A stretch of 64,000 bases of DNA from Gigaspora rosea (GCA_003550325.1 QKWP01000028.1:523447-587446); one strand, 5' to 3'; positions 13,301 to 26,115 are shown, counted from the stretch's first letter. Numbers and translations are program-made. The notes: a model not told the origin generated them from the sequence alone.

Positions 13301-13870
13301 GAGCATTATTCTATTAATTTATAGTTAATTAAAAAAAATCTGTCCGACCGACCCCTGTTTTCAGAGTCCAAGTAATGCAAACCGAAAAATCAGCTTTATG
13401 TGACATTAAAAGAAATCAGTATGAAGTTTAATTTCACTTTAATGACTACATTTCAAGAAAATGCATGAATGTTTAATGTAATTATTTAAATTCTGTTCAC
13501 AGTCTTTTTCGTTTTGTATTACCTGCCGACCCATTTTTTTGATTTTTTTCTACTGCTCTCGTCAGGTGTTACCCGATAGAAAAATAAACCAAAATAAGAT
13601 CGTACTGGTCCTGCGCGGCATCACGCGCTGCGCAACTGCCCTAATTGATATTAAGCAAAATTAAAAATATATACAGTTTGACAAATAAAAACGATACAAT
13701 TAATTAAAAATATAACAGGTTTAGAAGCTACTAGCAAAATATTATCGTTACACTACCCAAATTATGCTTAATTTTATGCTAATGTATATAATTTAGGCAA
13801 AGTTCTATTGCTAACATAATTATGTTAGCAAACTTGAAATATGCTAAATTATGCTAATAGCATAATCCTG
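10399..13870. other. 3.5 kb without a gene; degenerate repeats
   Basis: No supported gene. It contains the second half of the CAAATGACC zone (11,160-11,290), a GGACCAGT/CAGTCC-rich patch (11,490-11,590), and TTCACTTTAATG repeats near 12,960-13,450. A stretch near 13,540-13,580 (TCAGGTGTTACCCGATAG, CCGACCCATTTTTT) resembles, inverted, sequence at 56,690-56,830. A patch rich in TATGCTAAT lies near 13,740-13,870. Confidence 0.45.
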
Positions 13871-13879
13871 GACACCCTA

Positions 13880-15440
13880 GTCATAACAAATCAGTATGGT
13901 ACGGATGACCAGAATTGTATAGTGTAGGGAAATTACAGCAGATCAGTATGGTACCGGTATGGCATCGATTAGTATTTTCGCAAATCAGTATGGTATGGGT
14001 GAAAGATTAATAGTACATCGGTATTGTAAGGTATTACGAATAACAGTATGGTACGACATGCCAGATCAGTATGGTATGGATGCAATTTTATCAACCGTAC
14101 CATACTGATCTGCATAAATATAGTCAAAATAGTATGGTACATATATTTAAAATCGTACCATACTGATCTGCTATTATATTAAATCTATATATTAGCTGAA
14201 CAGTATGGTACAATTTGATAAAATCCACACCATACCATACCATACGGATCTGGTAGCTATACAATGAAATTGACAGGGCGTAGGATCGATTTTCCTGTTA
14301 CGTGACTTTCCGGAATCAATTGTCTTTGAGAAAAAAATTGATTTCATTAGGGTTTGGGTCCATGTTGGTGGTTAGAAGGTGCATTATAGCAAAATTGCGC
14401 GAGGAAACTTTTTTTAGGCCAGAAAGATGATTTGCTAGTATAAATCTTACGATAAATACGATTTTTGCAAAACAAACGAATTTCTTTACTTTACACCTGA
14501 TCCTGATTTTTAATTGGCTAATTGGCGTCGGAATATCACGTGACCTGCAAATTGTTCAAACATAGATTCTTTCATTTTTGATATATTATTAAAATTGAAC
14601 GTTAATGTCTACAATAAAGAAAAATTAGTATGATAAAAACTTTGAAAAATATATCATGTGTGAAAACTTATATTAAAGATACCTAGTCCGCTATCAATTA
14701 TTCAAGGAAACAAATAACGATAAAAAAATGTAAAAATTGTATAGCTACCAGATCCGTATGGTATGGTATGGTGTGGATTTTATCAAAGCGTACCATGCTG
14801 TTCTGCTAAAATATAATAGCAGATCAATATGGTAAAGTTTGATAAAATTGCATCCATACCATACTGATCTGGCATGTCGTACCATATTGATATTCTATAA
14901 TCCCATAGTACATCCCGAATTTTTAAAATCTGTTACCATACAAATCTGGTGTTATATATTATTAAAGATAACCAAATGGTGAGGAAAATGCCCTTACTAT
15001 ACAATTCTGATTATTCATACCATACGATCTGCTGTAACCTCTCAATAATTGGTTGATGATTTACCATATCACAAATCGACACACTGGTTAAGATTGATTT
15101 GGTACGATCGTGATTAAACAATTGTTAATGAGATTGAATTGTGATAGGTATTTCGCAGATCAGTATGGTATAGGTGAGCAGATCCGTATAGTATAGGCCG
15201 AATTTTTAAATCTATACTATACTGATCCGGTGTAATATATATTAGGTTAGGGTTAGGAATTATAGCTGATCGGTATAGGGTTAGGGTTAGGAATTATAGC
15301 TGATCGGTATAGGGTTAGGGTTAGGAATTATAGCTGATCGGTATAGGGTTAGAGTTAGGAATTATAGCTGATCGGTATGGTATAGATCTTAAATTTGGCC
15401 TATACTATACGGATTTCTCACCTATACTGATCTGCTATAA
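13880..15440. repeat. Field of inverted GATCAGTATGGTA repeats
   Basis: Twenty or more copies of a motif near GATC(A/C)GTATGGTA occur in both orientations. Two longer arms face each other around an unrelated 470-bp centre: about 14,208-14,265 and 14,733-14,800, sharing GTAGCTATACAAT and the TATGGTATGG run. An outer pair (about 13,910-13,945 and 14,995-15,045) shares CAGAATTGTATAGT. It looks like a foldback transposon grown by amplification of a short motif. No gene inside. Confidence 0.65.
15242..15381 (+). repeat. Four tandem copies of a 34-bp unit with telomere-like words
   Basis: Each unit contains GGGTTAGGGTTAGG followed by AATTATAGCTGATCGGTATA. Four nearly identical head-to-tail copies are visible; the last has GAG for GGG. 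It sits at the right edge of the GTATGGTA field and uses the same GATCGGTAT word. This is an interstitial telomere-like minisatellite, not a telomere. Confidence 0.8.
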
Positions 15441-16810
15441 TCTCATTGTGATGATCATAACTTGCTCATTGATATATTTAACATTTTAATCACGGGTTAT
15501 ATAACCAATCACAAAACGTTAATGCACAATAACTGATCATATAACCCATGATTTTCTTGGTTGGTAGATTGACATAAAACTACGAACTGCGAAAATTAGT
15601 GATTTATCAGATCATCTGGGCAGCCGACCAAAAATTTACACAAAATGGAAAAATCTAGAAATCAATCATCCAAATCTTTGGTGGAATGTAATTTTTCTTG
15701 ATATTTGCTAAAATATTATTTTTTTCTTTTTATTTATTGCGGAACAATTATTCTTGCACTTGTTCTTGCACTATATACACATTTGATTGAATTTTTTAGC
15801 CCAAACTAATTTGTAAATGCTAGGTAATCAAACAACAGGTGTAAATTTGGCAAATTCACGTTTCACGATTTTAAGTGATTTGTTTAAGGTGTTAATTTAG
15901 TAACATCATTCTTAAAATATCAACTGAGATCGTACCATTCGCATAGCACCTCATTACCACTTCTTTTGATATCAGTCTATTGATAACCCCATATCAGCAT
16001 CACCAGCATCTGCGTTTTTGATATCTTATTTTCTTTTTGTGATATAGTGATTTATCTTTCACTAAAGCCCTTGCGGATCGCATATTAGATTTCATTTATA
16101 CACTCATTGACTATTTATATCACTCTTCTCGTACACGGTTGGAGTATCCTGTTTTATTCGCTCTTCCATTCAAACCAACTATATTACAGACATCTTACTT
16201 TATCTTGTCATATTCGTAATAATGTACACATTTCCGTATTTAAGCTTCCATTATAATCAAAAATATTGAGTTTTATGAATGTGGCACGGCATTAAGGCAA
16301 TTAAACACTATGGTAGAATTAATTCTACAAGAGGAAAAGTTGCCTTAATGCCGTAATTCAGTATTTCTACCACAATTTGTAGTTAGGCTGAGAAAAAAAA
16401 AAGTGTAACACACATTTCTAGAAAATTGAGAAGGGGGTTGCTCGATTAGCTGGAGAAAAAGTCGATTGTTTTCATAGTAAGACAATTTATGATAAAAGTT
16501 GTGTAGTTATGAAACTGTTATGAACATATTCTTAACGATTATATGCCGATATCAATTAATTCAATAATCACAAACTTCTCAATAAAAGTTTTTTTTTTAC
16601 TTCATTGCCGATAATGCACGACTCAGGATATTTTTAAAAATTTTGCTATAAATATTTTGCTTAAGTGATAGCAAATTAGTTGAACCTTAGGAGCGCATGT
16701 GAATTACAAAAATTACATATTCAAGTAAATAATAAGGAATTCCAACTAAAAAAAGCAGCAAATACTATCCTACTTTACGTTTGAATCATTATATTATTTA
16801 CAATTCATGT
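15441..16810. other. Intergenic DNA downstream of the aldehyde dehydrogenase gene
   Basis: No gene. Contains a pyrimidine-rich stretch (16,060-16,250) and one small palindromic MITE (listed separately). The final part is the 3' flank and terminator region of the dehydrogenase gene. Confidence 0.45.
16286..16354. repeat. 69-bp palindromic element (ACGGCATTAAGGCAA ends)
   Basis: ACGGCATTAAGGCAA at the left is answered by TTGCCTTAATGCCGT at the right, with TAGAATTAATTCTA in the middle forming a smaller palindrome. Probably a tiny MITE. Confidence 0.55.
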
Positions 16811-19016
16811 TTAGGATTCAAGATTAATTTGAACTGTTTTCACTTGAGTATATAATTCTAACGCGTATTTACCAAGTTCACGACCAATTCCAGATTCTTT
16901 GTAACCTCCAAATGGACTGTTTTTTTTTAAAAAAAAAGTAAAAAATAATTGAAATGAAAAAATGCAAGATACATAACAATAAGAGAGCTAAAAATTTCGA
17001 ATTCTTACGTATTGGCATAAAATAAACTATAGCAGTTAACTATAAAGTAGATCATAAATATAAAGTTATTATATGTAATCACATATTTGTGAGAGGAAAG
17101 ATCTAAAAAAACACTTACCCCACACAGTACCAGCTCTCAACGAATTTGAAATTTTTATTGCTCTAGATATATCTTTAGTGAAGACAGCTGCGGCCAAGCC
17201 ATATGTTGTCAGGTGTGCCTTTTCAATTACTTCATCAACAGTTTTGAATTTTGCAATGGCTACAACGGGTCCAAATATTTCTTCTTGCATGATTTTCATA
17301 TTTTCGTTCTTAAATATGCAAAATAAAAAGCTCAATACATATATATCAACATAATAATATATATGTATTAGAATAAAAACTTTACCACGTCAGTGAAAAT
17401 AGTCGGACAGATGAAATAGCCTTTATCACCATGTTGTTTACCACCCAATAACAAAGTTGCCCCTTCTTTCTTGCCAGATTCAATGTAAGACATGATTCTA
17501 AATATAGAACAAAGATTATTTAGCCAAATTATTTCAGTCATGTATATATGTTTATAGTATATTGATACCTATCAAATTGTTGCTGAGAAACCTGAGGACC
17601 TTGATAAGTATCATCATGGAAAGGATCACCGACTTTGACGCTTTGTGCATGTGCTTTGAATTTCTCAACGAAATTATCATAAATAGAATCTTCAACATAA
17701 ACACGAGAACCAGCACAACAGCATTGGCCTTGATTGAAATAAATTCCATGATATGACCATTTAACAGCCTCATCAAGGTCAGAATCAGCAAATATAATGT
17801 TTGGTGATTTACCACCTAATTCCAAAGTAACTTTTTTCAAGTTACTATCTGCGGAGGCTTTTAATATAGTTCTTCCTACAGCAGTTGATCCTAAGAAAAT
17901 TTCAAAATTAATAAACTTTTACTATATATTCAAAACCAATTCGACCTTACCTGTGAAAGCGACTTTATCGATTTTCATATGATGAGCAATAGCAGCACCG
18001 GCCGTCGGACCGAATCCGGACAGAATATTAACGACACCTTTCGGAAATCCAGCTTCTTTAAATAGCGCGGCAACTTTTAGGGCAGTCAAAGGAGTTAATT
18101 CAGATGTTTTAAGTACTACAGTGTTACCTATGAAAGAAATTAGATATTTTTAATAGAAAATTTTATTCGACATTTAGAACTATCATATTCAATATAAATA
18201 CCGCATGCTAAAGCTGGACCTAGTTTCCAAGATTGCATAAGAAGTGGAAGATTCCACGGAATAATCGCACCACAAACACCAATTGGTTCGTGACGCGTAT
18301 AGCAAAATTTATCGTTTTGAGTTTCAATAATCTACAAAAAAAATATATTTTCTATTTTAAATATATGATGGCTTTAATCCTTGAACAAATGCATTAGGTC
18401 TTCTTAAACATTACCACTAGTGCTGAGTAAATAAATATCACATTCAAGTGACAATTTGGTACATTTAAAAAATCCTAAATTTAGAATGATAAAATAATCC
18501 ACCTTGCCATGGATCTTGTCACACCATCCGGCAAAGTATCTGTAAACGTCAATTGTGAGTGGAAGATCCACGGATTTTGCTACTGTAAAAGTTTTGCCAT
18601 TATCTAAAGATTCAAGAGCAGCTAATTCATCAATGTCACGTTCGATTAAATCAGCAAGCTTATTCATTAATTTTCCACGCTCCTGCCCATTCACATGAAT
18701 CCATTCCTCATTAAAGGCTTTTGTGGCAGCTTCAACGGCGATATCAACATCTTTTTCAGATGCCTCTACTACAGAAGTAATAACTTTACCGGTTGCAGGA
18801 TTGATGGTTTCAAAACGTTTGCGATCAATAGAGTCAACAAATTCGTTATTAATAAAAAGACCAGTATAAACTATATGATAAAATTTAATCATAATGATAA
18901 TAAATAATCATCCAAATTAGAATAAAATGATAGATTAAAGATGTATATAGAAGTTGCTTACCTTTAACAGTTTTACCGTTAGGCAAAGTAATATTTTCTT
19001 CGTAATTTGAAGACAT
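16811..19016 (-). CDS. NAD(P)-dependent aldehyde dehydrogenase, nine exons, intact
   Basis: Oxidises aldehydes to carboxylic acids; the family (ALDH1/ALDH2-like) is cytosolic or mitochondrial. Exons on the minus strand, in order: 19016-18962, 18870-18503, 18331-18202, 18127-17951, 17890-17569, 17497-17386, 17308-17119, 17039-17009, 16916-16811. They join in phase to 1,491 nt, 496 aa plus stop, a normal length. All introns are GT-AG and short (about 77-127 nt). Visible signatures are the catalytic-Glu motif LELGGKSPN, the catalytic-Cys motif [19 protein letters not shown], and the C-terminal [13 protein letters not shown]. No obvious targeting peptide (starts MSSNYEEN), so a cytosolic enzyme is likely. 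It is the only intact conventional host gene in the window. Which ALDH subclass and which aldehyde it uses cannot be told from this. Confidence 0.95.
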
Positions 19017-20249
19017 ATTGTTACGAAACGAAGAATAATAGAGTTAGAATTTTTTTCGTTGTGTATTTATTGTAGCAGCTGAAGGTGAGATAGATTGAAG
19101 ATGAGATTTTGAAAGTATTTAATATTAAATTTTAAAAATTTTTTTTGGGGCATTTTTCGACAGCTTTTTTTTTTAGTGTTGGGTTAGTGTCTAGGGTTAG
19201 TCTTATTAATAAAGAGTATAAGTGAATTTTAGTAGGCATTATCGTAGAATACATTTAAATAGAGATCCCAGCTTCAACTGCCGGAATTATTAACCTCTTA
19301 CAGAATAATTATGATTACGGATTAGTTCTATGTATGTTTATGTCTGACATTTTCGTAAATTATTTTTTCGTTTGCTGATTGTCTCCGAAGGCTTTTTCCT
19401 TCCGCGTTTAATTCAAGTATATATTCCTTAATAAGGATAAAAGCAAACGCGGATAATTTTATTTATTGGCTGCTTTATATCCAATAAGTATAGAATGTTT
19501 TAAGCATTATTATTGAGCTGCAAGCACTGCAACTTAGATCCGCGCTGCCCAAGAATTTTTTGCCGAATTCGTGTTATATTTATCCCTTAATTCGTCTATT
19601 TAGCGGGCAAATTTGCCCGTTAAAAAAAGGATAGATTCACTGTAGTCAAAAATTTTTACGAAAATCCTCACACAAATAAGCTAGGCCATTAGCAAAAAAA
19701 TAAATTTAGTAAATATCACCAACAGAATAGCATACGTTATTGAAGATCCACATGGAAGTACGCTTATTTAGTTTTATTATGGGTCGACAAATTATTTGAT
19801 TGGTAAGTAAAAAAAAATCTATCCTGTTTATTATTTATTTTTAAAATAATAGTTCGCATTAAATTGTCTTTTAAATCGAAACTACATAACTATGATAAAT
19901 TTATTAATTATTGCCCAATTTATTAAAGTTTAAGAAAAATTGTAAAACTATCTAAAGGCTTGTTTATTTTTTATATATTATACGGTCATTACAAATTTGC
20001 ATTTTTTTAATAATACAATAAAAATTAAATATCTAAAGGATTTTATATTTTTTCGCATATGCCACCTATAAGATCTGTGTAACGTAAAATCAAAACAACC
20101 CAAAATAACCCGATTTTGTCTAGTTAGGATTAGGGTGAGGTTAATGTAGTGTGAAGGCGATAAGAGGAGGTTTATAGTAAAATTGAGTAAGGAATTTTTT
20201 CGTTAGAGTACAAAGAATGTTTTCATAGCAAAAATTTTTAGTTTACAGG
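19017..20249. other. Upstream region of the dehydrogenase gene, no other gene
   Basis: The promoter of the dehydrogenase must lie in the first few hundred bases, but I recognise no specific site. 19,140-19,260 matches the dispersed TTAGGGTTAG family also seen near 8,540 and, inverted, near 21,060. A 20-bp palindrome around GGGCAAATTTGCCC lies at 19,598-19,621. Confidence 0.45.
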
Positions 20250-20251
20250 TA

Positions 20252-20625
20252 TACTTGCCGGCCAAATCCGGACAAATCCCAAACCCCTGAAAAGTAATTG
20301 CTATTTATAAAAATTAATTCAAGCAAATAATTCTATAATTTTACAAGTATATCATTTATAGCTATAAGAATATACTTGATTTATTTAAACAAAGATTATA
20401 TGAGTTTGGCCAGACCCTTCACTTTAAGTATACTTAAAGTAGACAAACCCAAAGGGTCTGGCAAACTCATAGCTCAAAAATTTTATTAATAATCTTTGTT
20501 TAAATAAATCAAGTATATACTTATAGCTATAGATGATATACTTGTAAAATTTTGGAATTATTTGTTTGATTTAATTTTTTAAATAACAAGGGGTTTGGGA
20601 TTTGTCCGGGTTTGGCCGGCAAGTA
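20252..20625. mobile_element. 374-bp palindromic MITE with CTTGCCGGCC ends and TA duplication
   Basis: The left end TACTTGCCGGCCAAATCCGG is inverted at the right end (GGCCGGCAAGTA). TA flanks both sides. The arms match over well over 100 bp and meet at a central AAGTATACTT palindrome, so the whole element can fold into one hairpin. The TA duplication suggests a Tc1/mariner-mobilised element. Confidence 0.65.
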
Positions 20626-21157
20626 TAGTTACAGGCAATTTTTTTTTATAAAAAACAGTATTTTGTTCAATTCACATTATACCTGATCTTGCATTTTAAT
20701 TATTCTATCAGGGATAGTGATACATTGCTATGGCTATAAATTACAATGTCCTATCTTAAATTGTTTCTACTATATAAATTACTAATTTTGGCAATTGTAT
20801 TAAATATTATTTTTTAAAAAAATACTAATTAGTTAAAAAGAATTTATTTGACTTGTTAATGATTATTCTTAATATGTGTTATTAAATTTTCTCTTTATAC
20901 TATTTGAAAAATAAATAATTAATAAAACTAGATTAGATAATTATAAAAAACAAGTAATAAATATTGCGGATGATTGTGAAATCGGATGATAGTGAAATTT
21001 GGGGGTCTCAATTTGAAAATATAAACCCTACCAAAATCCACCTATACTCTTTTACTAATAACCCTAACCCTAAATCCTAATTCAACCATAAAAAAAAATT
21101 TAACAAAAAATGTCCTAAAAATTTTTAAAAATCATACATTAAATTTTACCATAATAA
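20626..21157. other. AT-rich spacer with one dispersed repeat
   Basis: No gene. 20,970-21,130 carries GGATGATTGTGAAAT followed by an inverted copy of the TTAGGGTTAG-containing family. Confidence 0.45.
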
Positions 21158-21158
21158 G

Positions 21159-21712
21159 GGAATTGCTATTTGCACCATGGTTACACAAGAATTTCTATTT
21201 TTAGAATTCAAAATAATATATGCACTTATATTACACAAAGGCTCAGTGTGCAAAAATAATTTTTGGTTACATGCTGCTAATGTCATGTAACATTACACAA
21301 GTCTAATTTTGGTAACCTAACCCTGGATCAGCCAGTATTAAGCTTAATGCTGGTGGGCACTATAATAATAATGCCCCGGCGAGGTTAGACATAATTCCGG
21401 CCCACTCTAACTCTAAATCTAGGACATATGCATCTAGTATATGTACAGTGATTGGCTATATTTAGGGTTAGGGTGGACCGGAATTATGTCTAATCCCGCA
21501 AAGGGCATTATCATGATAGTGCCCACTAGCATTAAGCTTAATGCTGGCCGACCCAGGTTAAATTACCAAAATTAGACTTGTGTAATATTACATAACATTA
21601 GTGGCATGTAACCAAAAATTATTTTTGCAAAAACAATGCATTAGGCCTTTGTGTAACACAAGTGCATAAATTCTAAAAATAGAAAATATTATGTAACTAT
21701 AGTGCGAATAGC
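21159..21712. mobile_element. Foldback element of the GCTATTTGCACCATGG family, copy 1
   Basis: Starts near GGGAATTGCTATTTGCACC and ends near GTGCGAATAGC, inverted. The two arms share further blocks in mirror order: GTTACACAAG, the TTTTAGAATT block, AATAATTTTTGGTTAC, TAATATTACATAACATTAG and ATTAAGCTTAATGCTGG. The centre is unique and contains TTAGGGTTAGGG. No coding capacity. Confidence 0.65.
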
Positions 21713-22494
21713 AAAACCCATGGTGCTATACAATATGTAGTAACATAATTATAAGAAATAATTTATATATCGCATATACAACATTGTCGCCCCTGTAATG
21801 TTAATCAAACCAACCAAAATGATGAATGATTTCGTATAGTTAGGGTTAGAGTTAGTGATGCCACCGAAATTGATTTTTGAAAAAGTCCTATTTCATCTTC
21901 ATTAAAAAAAATTAAAATTTTTTATTTTTTTATTTTTTGGGTACTGCTATTTACACTATGGTTTTTGCTATTTGCACCATGGATTTTGTGTAATAGTAGA
22001 TCATCAATTACCTTTTCTATTTGCACCATGGTAATATATGTTGGACCAATAAAAACTCGCCTTTTTTTGTAGATTAATAGTTATTTTGCGCCATGAATGT
22101 CATGTAACATTATACAAATCTTGTTTTGGTAATCTAGTAGGCCTGCTAACCTAATTTTATAATGCGGGCCAACCCTAACCCTAATTTCATAATTTGGGGC
22201 CAACCCTTACCCTAATTTTTTAAGGCCTTAAAAAATTAGGGTAAGTGTTGGCACACATTATAAAATTAGGGTTAGGGTTTGGCCGCATTATAAAATTAGA
22301 GTAGCAGGCCTACTAGATTAAGTAACCAAAATAAGACTTGTGTAATATTACATGACATTAATAGCGCGAATAACTATTAATCTACAAAAAAAGGTGAGTT
22401 TTTATTGGTGCAACATGAATATAGCCCAAGGTTACACAAAATTGCAAAAATCTGGCCTGTATTATGTTAAGGCCTTAAAAAATTAGGGTAAGGG

Positions 22495-25400
22495 TAGTGT
22501 TCCGCACGGTCCGGTTCGGCTTGAGTTTATGAAAAACCGGACTCGAACCGGAAAATCGATTCAAGTCTATATTGAAACCCGGAATAGTATCATTTAAACC
22601 CGGAACCGAACCGAACCCAGTTATTTTTTTTTTCAGTAATAAATAGAATAAATGTAATTAACTTTAATAACAATTTTCAAGACACTTTATTGTTTTCTGA
22701 TTTTATTAATGTTAATAAAATACCGAAGGTAAATTGACTAACATATCGAGAATACTAATACTACTAATCATAGAAATTGTTAGTGCGTATTTCTACTCAC
22801 ATTTATTCTAAGCTGCTTCTAAGTGATAAAATACTGTATTATATTATTCTTCTACTATAAAGTCCCCTCAAATTATAAGCATTATTAATAAACCTTTAAA
22901 ACTTAATACCACCCTGAACTAATATGCTAATGTTTGCAAATAGAAATTTGTAAGTTGCGATAAACTAACAAAAAAAAAACAATAATAAATGAAAAAAAGT
23001 AAAGATAAAAAAGGATTGAAGCACAATTTTTTTGTAAGTATTTTGGTTACACAATAATCAATGTAATAAAATTCTCGTTTCAGTCATTTGCTAGTCTAAT
23101 AAATTAAAACTCAAATATAAGAATCAAAAAAAAACAAGGAAAAAATCATACAGATAACACTAATTCAATTACTCTTGAAATTCTTTCCACCATGATCTAA
23201 GGCACAAAGCTGATCGTTCTGTTTTTTCATTCAATCAGTTCCGTTTATTATTAATCATATCATTACCGATACTAAATGCTTGTTCACTAGGGACACTTGT
23301 CCCTGGAATGGGAAGGCAATCCCTTGCAAATTTTGAAAGAGTGGGATAATTTGTTTCATTTATTCGCTACCATACTAACGCATCGACATCTGAATCTACA
23401 AGTGGCATCATTGAGTAAATATCTAATTCGCTCTGATGATCCATATGTACTAACTTGTATATCCGTGACATTATTGTAGGTCGTATAGTAGTTTCGTGCA
23501 ATGTACTTTGACTAGAAAAAGATGCATATTCAGTTTCATACTTGTCTTTAATGACATTTTTGATCTCAGTAATAAGTTGTAATGGCAAGTTTAGTGATTC
23601 AAAATATTGGAATTTAAGTTACGGATCTAATACTACTGATGCAAGATGTAATACACTCGTTTTGCTACAATAATTTGCAAGTTTTTTTTTTGTGGCCTCA
23701 CAACCTTGAATAAGCCAAGATGGTACATTATCCTTTTTTTAACTTCCTCAAGTGTTTCAAGCAACGTATAATATAAAGGAACAGCCATTGTTAAGGTTGG
23801 ATATTCTGATGCTAACATAAATGTTGTTGCATTTTTAAATGGTTGTAAGACCTCAACAAGAAGCTCTATTTTTGCCCATTTATTATCCTCAAGAACATAC
23901 TGACATAAGTTCACTTCACTAAGAGCCATGGTATCCAATACAACCTTTAATATTATAGCTCGTTCACACATGTCAAAGGTGGAATTCCAGCAGGTAACAA
24001 TATCAAGAATCAGCTTCATTGCACCCATGTTATGTATTAAGCAAGTAGTCTTGAATTTCTTACGACGCAAACGTGATTCTCGAATACTTTTAATTAATTC
24101 TCGTAATTTATTTAGTTTACTTCCTGCAACACTTAATAAACTATGTACAGCAAGGTTTAAAATATAAGCAAAGCACCTTATGGATTGCTGTTTATGATCA
24201 AATTGAAACCCTAACCGGTTCAGAGAATTAGAAAGATCTTGTACAATTTTAATATTGGAAGAAGCATTATTATGTGTAATAGCCATAAGCTTTGATATAA
24301 TTCCCATTGATCGAAGGCACTCTTCCATATTATAAGCGATTTCAGAACCTAATAGAAATTGTAAAAAACAATAAAAAATTCTTAATTTGCAAATTATTTA
24401 TTATTAAATATAATGCTTAAAAATATAATTAATTATAATTACTACCTGAATATGGACCACCCATATTAACAAAATCTAAGAGAATACCTTTTAGCTTCCA
24501 AGAAGCATCTAAGTAATAGAGAGTAACCGCCATAAAGGATTTTCATTGGTATTTATTGTCCATATATCCGTAGAAACTAAAAGTTTCCCAGGACTTCCTT
24601 GTAACCTTACTGCAAGCTTGCAGCGTTCTTCTTCAAAGTCATATATGATATGTTTTTTAATAGAATCTGCAGAAAGTGCATCTGCTTGAGGTTCTAAATA
24701 TGCAAATATTGCTTTGAGTTCACCATCCTCAGCAATTTTAAATAGTCGATTGCATTTAACAATCCAACGTTCAATAAGATTGTTAAAGGTGTTTAAATCA
24801 AAAGGTTCACGAAAATTAACAGATTGCTGGTTTCTAAGCATATCTATAACAGTAACATTCAGCTTCTTTTTTTCTTTATCCAGTTCAGGTACCTTTCCTA
24901 CATGTTTGGTAGCAAGTTGTTTTCTAAGGCTTGACGTTGATCCATCAATACATTTTATTAATATTTTTTTAGGTTTACAAAGATCGCATCTCGCATAAGA
25001 AGTACCTTTTTCCTTCTTAAAATAGTTCCATACAAATGACCTGGTACGTATTTGTGATGATTCACTAGTTTTATTTACTTCTATACCATTATCATCAGTA
25101 CAAGAATCCACATAAGAATCATTTATTTCAGGAGGATTATTAATGTCTATAAAAGGATCTTCTATATAAGAATAGTTCGTATAAAGACCTTCAAAGTCTT
25201 TCATAATAGCACAAAATCAATGTGACTTGCGCTTTTTTTGTATATTGCTATGTTGAGAAAAAAAAATATACCTGTTTTTTATTAAACTCTAGGAATTGGT
25301 TTAAAAAAATGTTAATAGTCGAAACTGCCCGAGCTTTGGAATTTTTTTTTGAACTGCGTACAAGTAAGTTCTAGCAACTTTTTTAAAATTTTTTTTATCT

Positions 25401-25582
25401 ATCTATTGATCTCTAAAGCTAACATTTTATTCATTGAAGGCAAGTGATTAAATATGCGGGTCTTACCGGGTACCCGCTACCACAAACCCTAATCAGTCGG
25501 TTCTAAAAAATTGTGAACCAGACTCGACCCGCCGAGCTGAGTACAGTTCGAGCCCAGGTTTCGTCGAGTCTGCGGAACACTA
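22495..25582 (-). mobile_element. hAT DNA transposon, full length but defective
   Basis: Perfect 12-bp terminal inverted repeats (TAGTGTTCCGCA / TGCGGAACACTA) and a perfect 8-bp target duplication GGTAAGGG (22,487-22,494 and 25,583-25,590) bound a 3,088-bp element. The subterminal 100-150 bp on both sides is rich in inverted CCGGTTCGAG-type words, probable transposase-binding sites. It carries one broken transposase gene on the minus strand. Confidence 0.92.
23169..25204 (-). pseudogene. hAT transposase, BED zinc finger, broken
   Basis: Would cut and paste the surrounding element. The N-terminal part (25,204-24,509) holds a BED finger: aromatic WNYFKKE, then C-x2-C in YARCDLC, then a spaced H pair around ATKH. 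The RNase H-like core is visible in AITHNNASSN, RCFAYILNLAV and CWNSTFDM. The C-terminal hAT dimerisation segment is visible in NYPTLSKFARDCLPIPGTS followed by SEQAFS. One GT-AG intron probably lies at about 24,348-24,446. Damage seen: a 1-base loss in a T run near 24,545, a frameshift in an A run near 23,745, in-frame stops near 23,617, 23,367 and 23,230. The gene ends about 23,169. The perfect target duplication shows insertion is recent compared with this coding decay, or that an already dead copy was mobilised in trans. Confidence 0.88.
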
Positions 25583-25834
25583 GGTAAGGGTTTGCTCGCA
25601 TTATAAATTTAGGGTTAGAGTTGGCACGCATTAGATTAGGCTACCAAAGGAAGATTTGTGTAATGTTACATGACATTAATGGCGCCAATAACTGTTAATT
25701 TACAAAAAAAGGCGAGTTTTTATTGGTGCAATATATATTACCATGGTGCAAATAGAAAATGTTGATTGATAATCTACTGTTACATGAAATCCATAGTGCA
25801 AATAGCAAAAATCATAGTGTAAATAGCAGTACCC

Positions 25835-26115
25835 TATAATAATAACTGTTTATTTAATCATATGGGAGGAATTACTAACAACAACACTTCTACTCTAATT
25901 TCGAAGGATATTACTTTACTACATTGAACTCTATCTATATCGTACTTTGTACTTTTCACTTCCTTGGGGCCTTGAACATGTCTTTTGTGAAGACCAAAAA
26001 GACAACATATTTATACTTTTCATATTACTGCGTCCCATTGCTAATGCTATTAACCTTCCCAGGTTTCAACAGGTTTTCTAAACTCAATATATCAAATATA
26101 TTTGATATATTTGGG
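25835..26115. other. Spacer between foldback elements
   Basis: Non-coding. It ends in TATCAAATATATTTGATAT low-complexity repeats that continue at 26,512-26,600 on the other side of the next element. Confidence 0.4.

Larger units (their letters stand above)
21939..25834. mobile_element. Foldback element of the GCTATTTGCACCATGG family, copy 2, host of a hAT insertion
   Basis: The left terminus GGGTACTGCTATTTACACTA is inverted at the right terminus (TAGTGTAAATAGCAGTACCC). Inner blocks pair in mirror order: ATTTTGTGTAATAG, CTTTTTTTGTAGATTAATAG, and repeats of CCCTAATTTTATAATG. The hAT transposon at 22,495-25,582 sits inside a TTAGGGTAAGGG stretch of this element, so the foldback is older than the hAT insertion. 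Confidence 0.65.

Noticed and set aside
15242..15381. Chromosome end (telomere)
   Set aside because: Telomere-like words are interrupted by 20 bp of other sequence and the repeat is internal.
13880..15440. CRISPR-like array
   Set aside because: Repeats are short, in both orientations, with no fixed spacer length; eukaryotic foldback DNA.
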